From Paratinospora sagittata (Eukaryota > Streptophyta > Magnoliopsida > Ranunculales > Menispermaceae): DNA of 64,000 nucleotides. Of the stretch, positions 63,075-64,000 are shown piece by piece. A program made the position numbers and the translations under genes. The stretch lies in the NCBI GenBank assembly GCA_035771175.1, contig JAYMFD010003106.1, positions 124,001 to 188,000 on the forward strand, in the 5' to 3' direction. Numbering within the stretch: the stretch's first letter is position 1; each line of letters opens with the position of its first letter. Under the pieces are notes generated by a model. It did no database searches and was not told where the DNA came from. It saw nothing but the letters and a program-made list of their open reading frames with translations.

Positions 63075-64000
63075 GAGGCAATAGCGACCAATCCACCATA
63101 TTGCTTTCTCCACCAACTCTTTAAGCGAGTCCCAATATCCTTCTAGGAACCCCCGAAATAGATTGAACTCCGTTCCAATATCCCGTTGAATTTTTGACCC
63201 CCAAATCTAAATTTTGGTTTAAATGACCTAAATATACTTAGAAAAAGTGTTTGAGGCAATCGCGACCAATCGACCGGATTGCTTTCTTTACCAACTCCTT
63301 GAGCGAGTCCCAATATCCTTCTAGCAACCCCCGGAATAGATGGAACTCCGTTCCAATATCCCGATGAATTTTTGACCCCCAAATCTAAAATTTTGGTTTA
63401 AATGACCTAAATTTACTTAGAAAATGTGTTTGAGGTAATCGCGACCAATCCACCGAATTGCTTTCTCCACCAACTCTTTGAGCGAGTCGCAATATCCTTC
63501 TAGCAACCCCCAGAATAGATGGAACTCCGTTCCAATATTCCGATGAATTTTTGACCCTTCAATCTCAAATTTTGGTTTAAATGAACTAAATTTACTTAGA
63601 AAATGTGTTTGAGGCAATCGCGACCAATCCACCTGATTGCTTTCTCCACCTGCTCTTTAAGCGAGTCCCAATATCCTTCTAGCAACCCCCAGAATAGATG
63701 GAACTCCGTTCCAATATCCCAGGGAATTTTTTACCCCCAAATCTAAATTTTGGTTTAAATGAATTAAATTTACTTAGAAAAAGTGTTTGAGGCAATCGCG
63801 ACCAATCCACCGGATTGCTTTTTCCGCCTACACCTTGAGCGAGTCCCAATATCCTTCAAGCAACCCCCAGAATAGATGGAACTCCGTTCCAATATCCCGA
63901 TGAATTTTTGACCCCTAAATCTCAAATTTTGGTTTAAACGAACTAAATTAACTTAGAAAATGTGTTTGAGGCAATCGCGACCAATCCACCGGATTGCTTT
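63075..64000. repeat. Partial HOR copy at the right edge (about 5 monomers)
   Basis: Monomers match 42,315-43,040 in order, then a CCGCCTACACCTTGAGC monomer (63,825) and an L-type monomer with AAACGAACTAAATT. The satellite continues past the end of the window. Confidence 0.8.

Larger units (their letters stand above)
1..64000. repeat. Satellite DNA array, about 179-bp monomer, about 357 copies
   Basis: The conserved box GAGGCAATCGCGACC recurs every 178-180 bp from start to end, for example with the preceding TTT at 161, 341, 519, 698, 877 and 1,056. All copies point the same way. No stretch falls outside the repeat, and neither edge of the array lies in the window. Monomers differ by substitutions and 1-2 bp indels. 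Copies one HOR apart are nearly identical. Tandem satellites of 150-180 bp with HOR structure are common at eukaryotic centromeres and in heterochromatin. Assigning this array to a centromere is inference, and I do not recognise the family. Confidence 0.99.

Noticed and set aside
1..64000. CRISPR array
   Set aside because: The repeating unit is a contiguous 179-bp monomer with no alternation of short identical repeats and unique spacers.
1..64000. CENP-B box (NTTCGNNNNANNCGGGN) in the monomer
   Set aside because: I looked on both strands of the common monomer variants. CGGG and TTCG elements occur but not at the required spacing.
1..64000. Primate alpha satellite or Arabidopsis CEN180
   Set aside because: The length class is similar, but neither the monomer sequence nor the conserved box resembles what I know of these families.
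1..64000. 5S rRNA or tRNA tandem array
   Set aside because: No clover-leaf, polymerase III internal promoter boxes or terminator runs are recognisable in the monomer, and divergence is spread over the unit without a conserved gene-sized core.
1..64000. Transposon or LTR insertion in the array
   Set aside because: The conserved box recurs without a gap anywhere. The only spacing anomalies are the three 264-bp composites, which contain only satellite sequence.

Overview
The window is one uninterrupted tandem satellite array from base 1 to base 64,000. It holds about 357 head-to-tail copies of a unit of roughly 179 bp, all in the same orientation. I found no protein-coding gene, RNA gene, transposon or unique sequence. 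A gene-free array of nucleosome-length monomers with nested higher-order repeats (HORs) is typical of eukaryotic centromeric or pericentromeric heterochromatin. Neither the sequence nor my memory identifies the species or a named satellite family. Monomer positions below (m1-m179) are counted by hand from the AATCGCGACC box. The consensus is about 41% GC and bipartite: m1-m110 is about 50% GC and m111-m179 about 28% GC with A/T tracts. It carries two short dyads of identical geometry and seven CpGs.

Layout. Region I (1-14,728) is the most heterogeneous. It holds four versions of one HOR (1-1,591; 1,592-5,878; 5,879-9,457; 9,458-12,762), each starting with a 4-5-monomer block X and ending in a conserved tail, followed by a short 4-mer HOR (12,763-14,728). 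A distinctive monomer family (here 'D', 13 copies) and three 264-bp composite monomers occur only here. Region II (14,729-about 43,000) is dominated by a 14-mer HOR of 2,507 bp, tandemly homogenised and expanded in places to 22-27 monomers by a 6-monomer cassette 'beta' (5 copies) and associated monomers. Region III (about 43,000-62,470) uses a related but longer 20-mer HOR (about 3,580 bp). It includes a very recent tandem duplication of 4,835 bp. The last 1.5 kb (about 62,470-64,000) returns to region II type through a chimeric monomer.

A single-base monomer marker (GAGGCAATAG instead of GAGGCAATCG) occurs 14 times, usually once per HOR copy from 17,241 onward, and gives unit lengths of 22, 14, 14, 24, 14, 25, 27, 23, 20, 20, 27, 20 and 6 monomers. 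This is the signature expected of repeated unequal exchange or replication slippage in register. A cluster of single-base homopolymer-length changes at 37,061-38,130, next to a two-monomer deletion, looks like a local assembly or polishing fault.

Nothing here works as a gene set. Minus-strand open frames of 60-138 codons recur throughout, but the ones I checked start at TTG or GTG, shift frame with every 179-bp unit, and are translations of the satellite itself.
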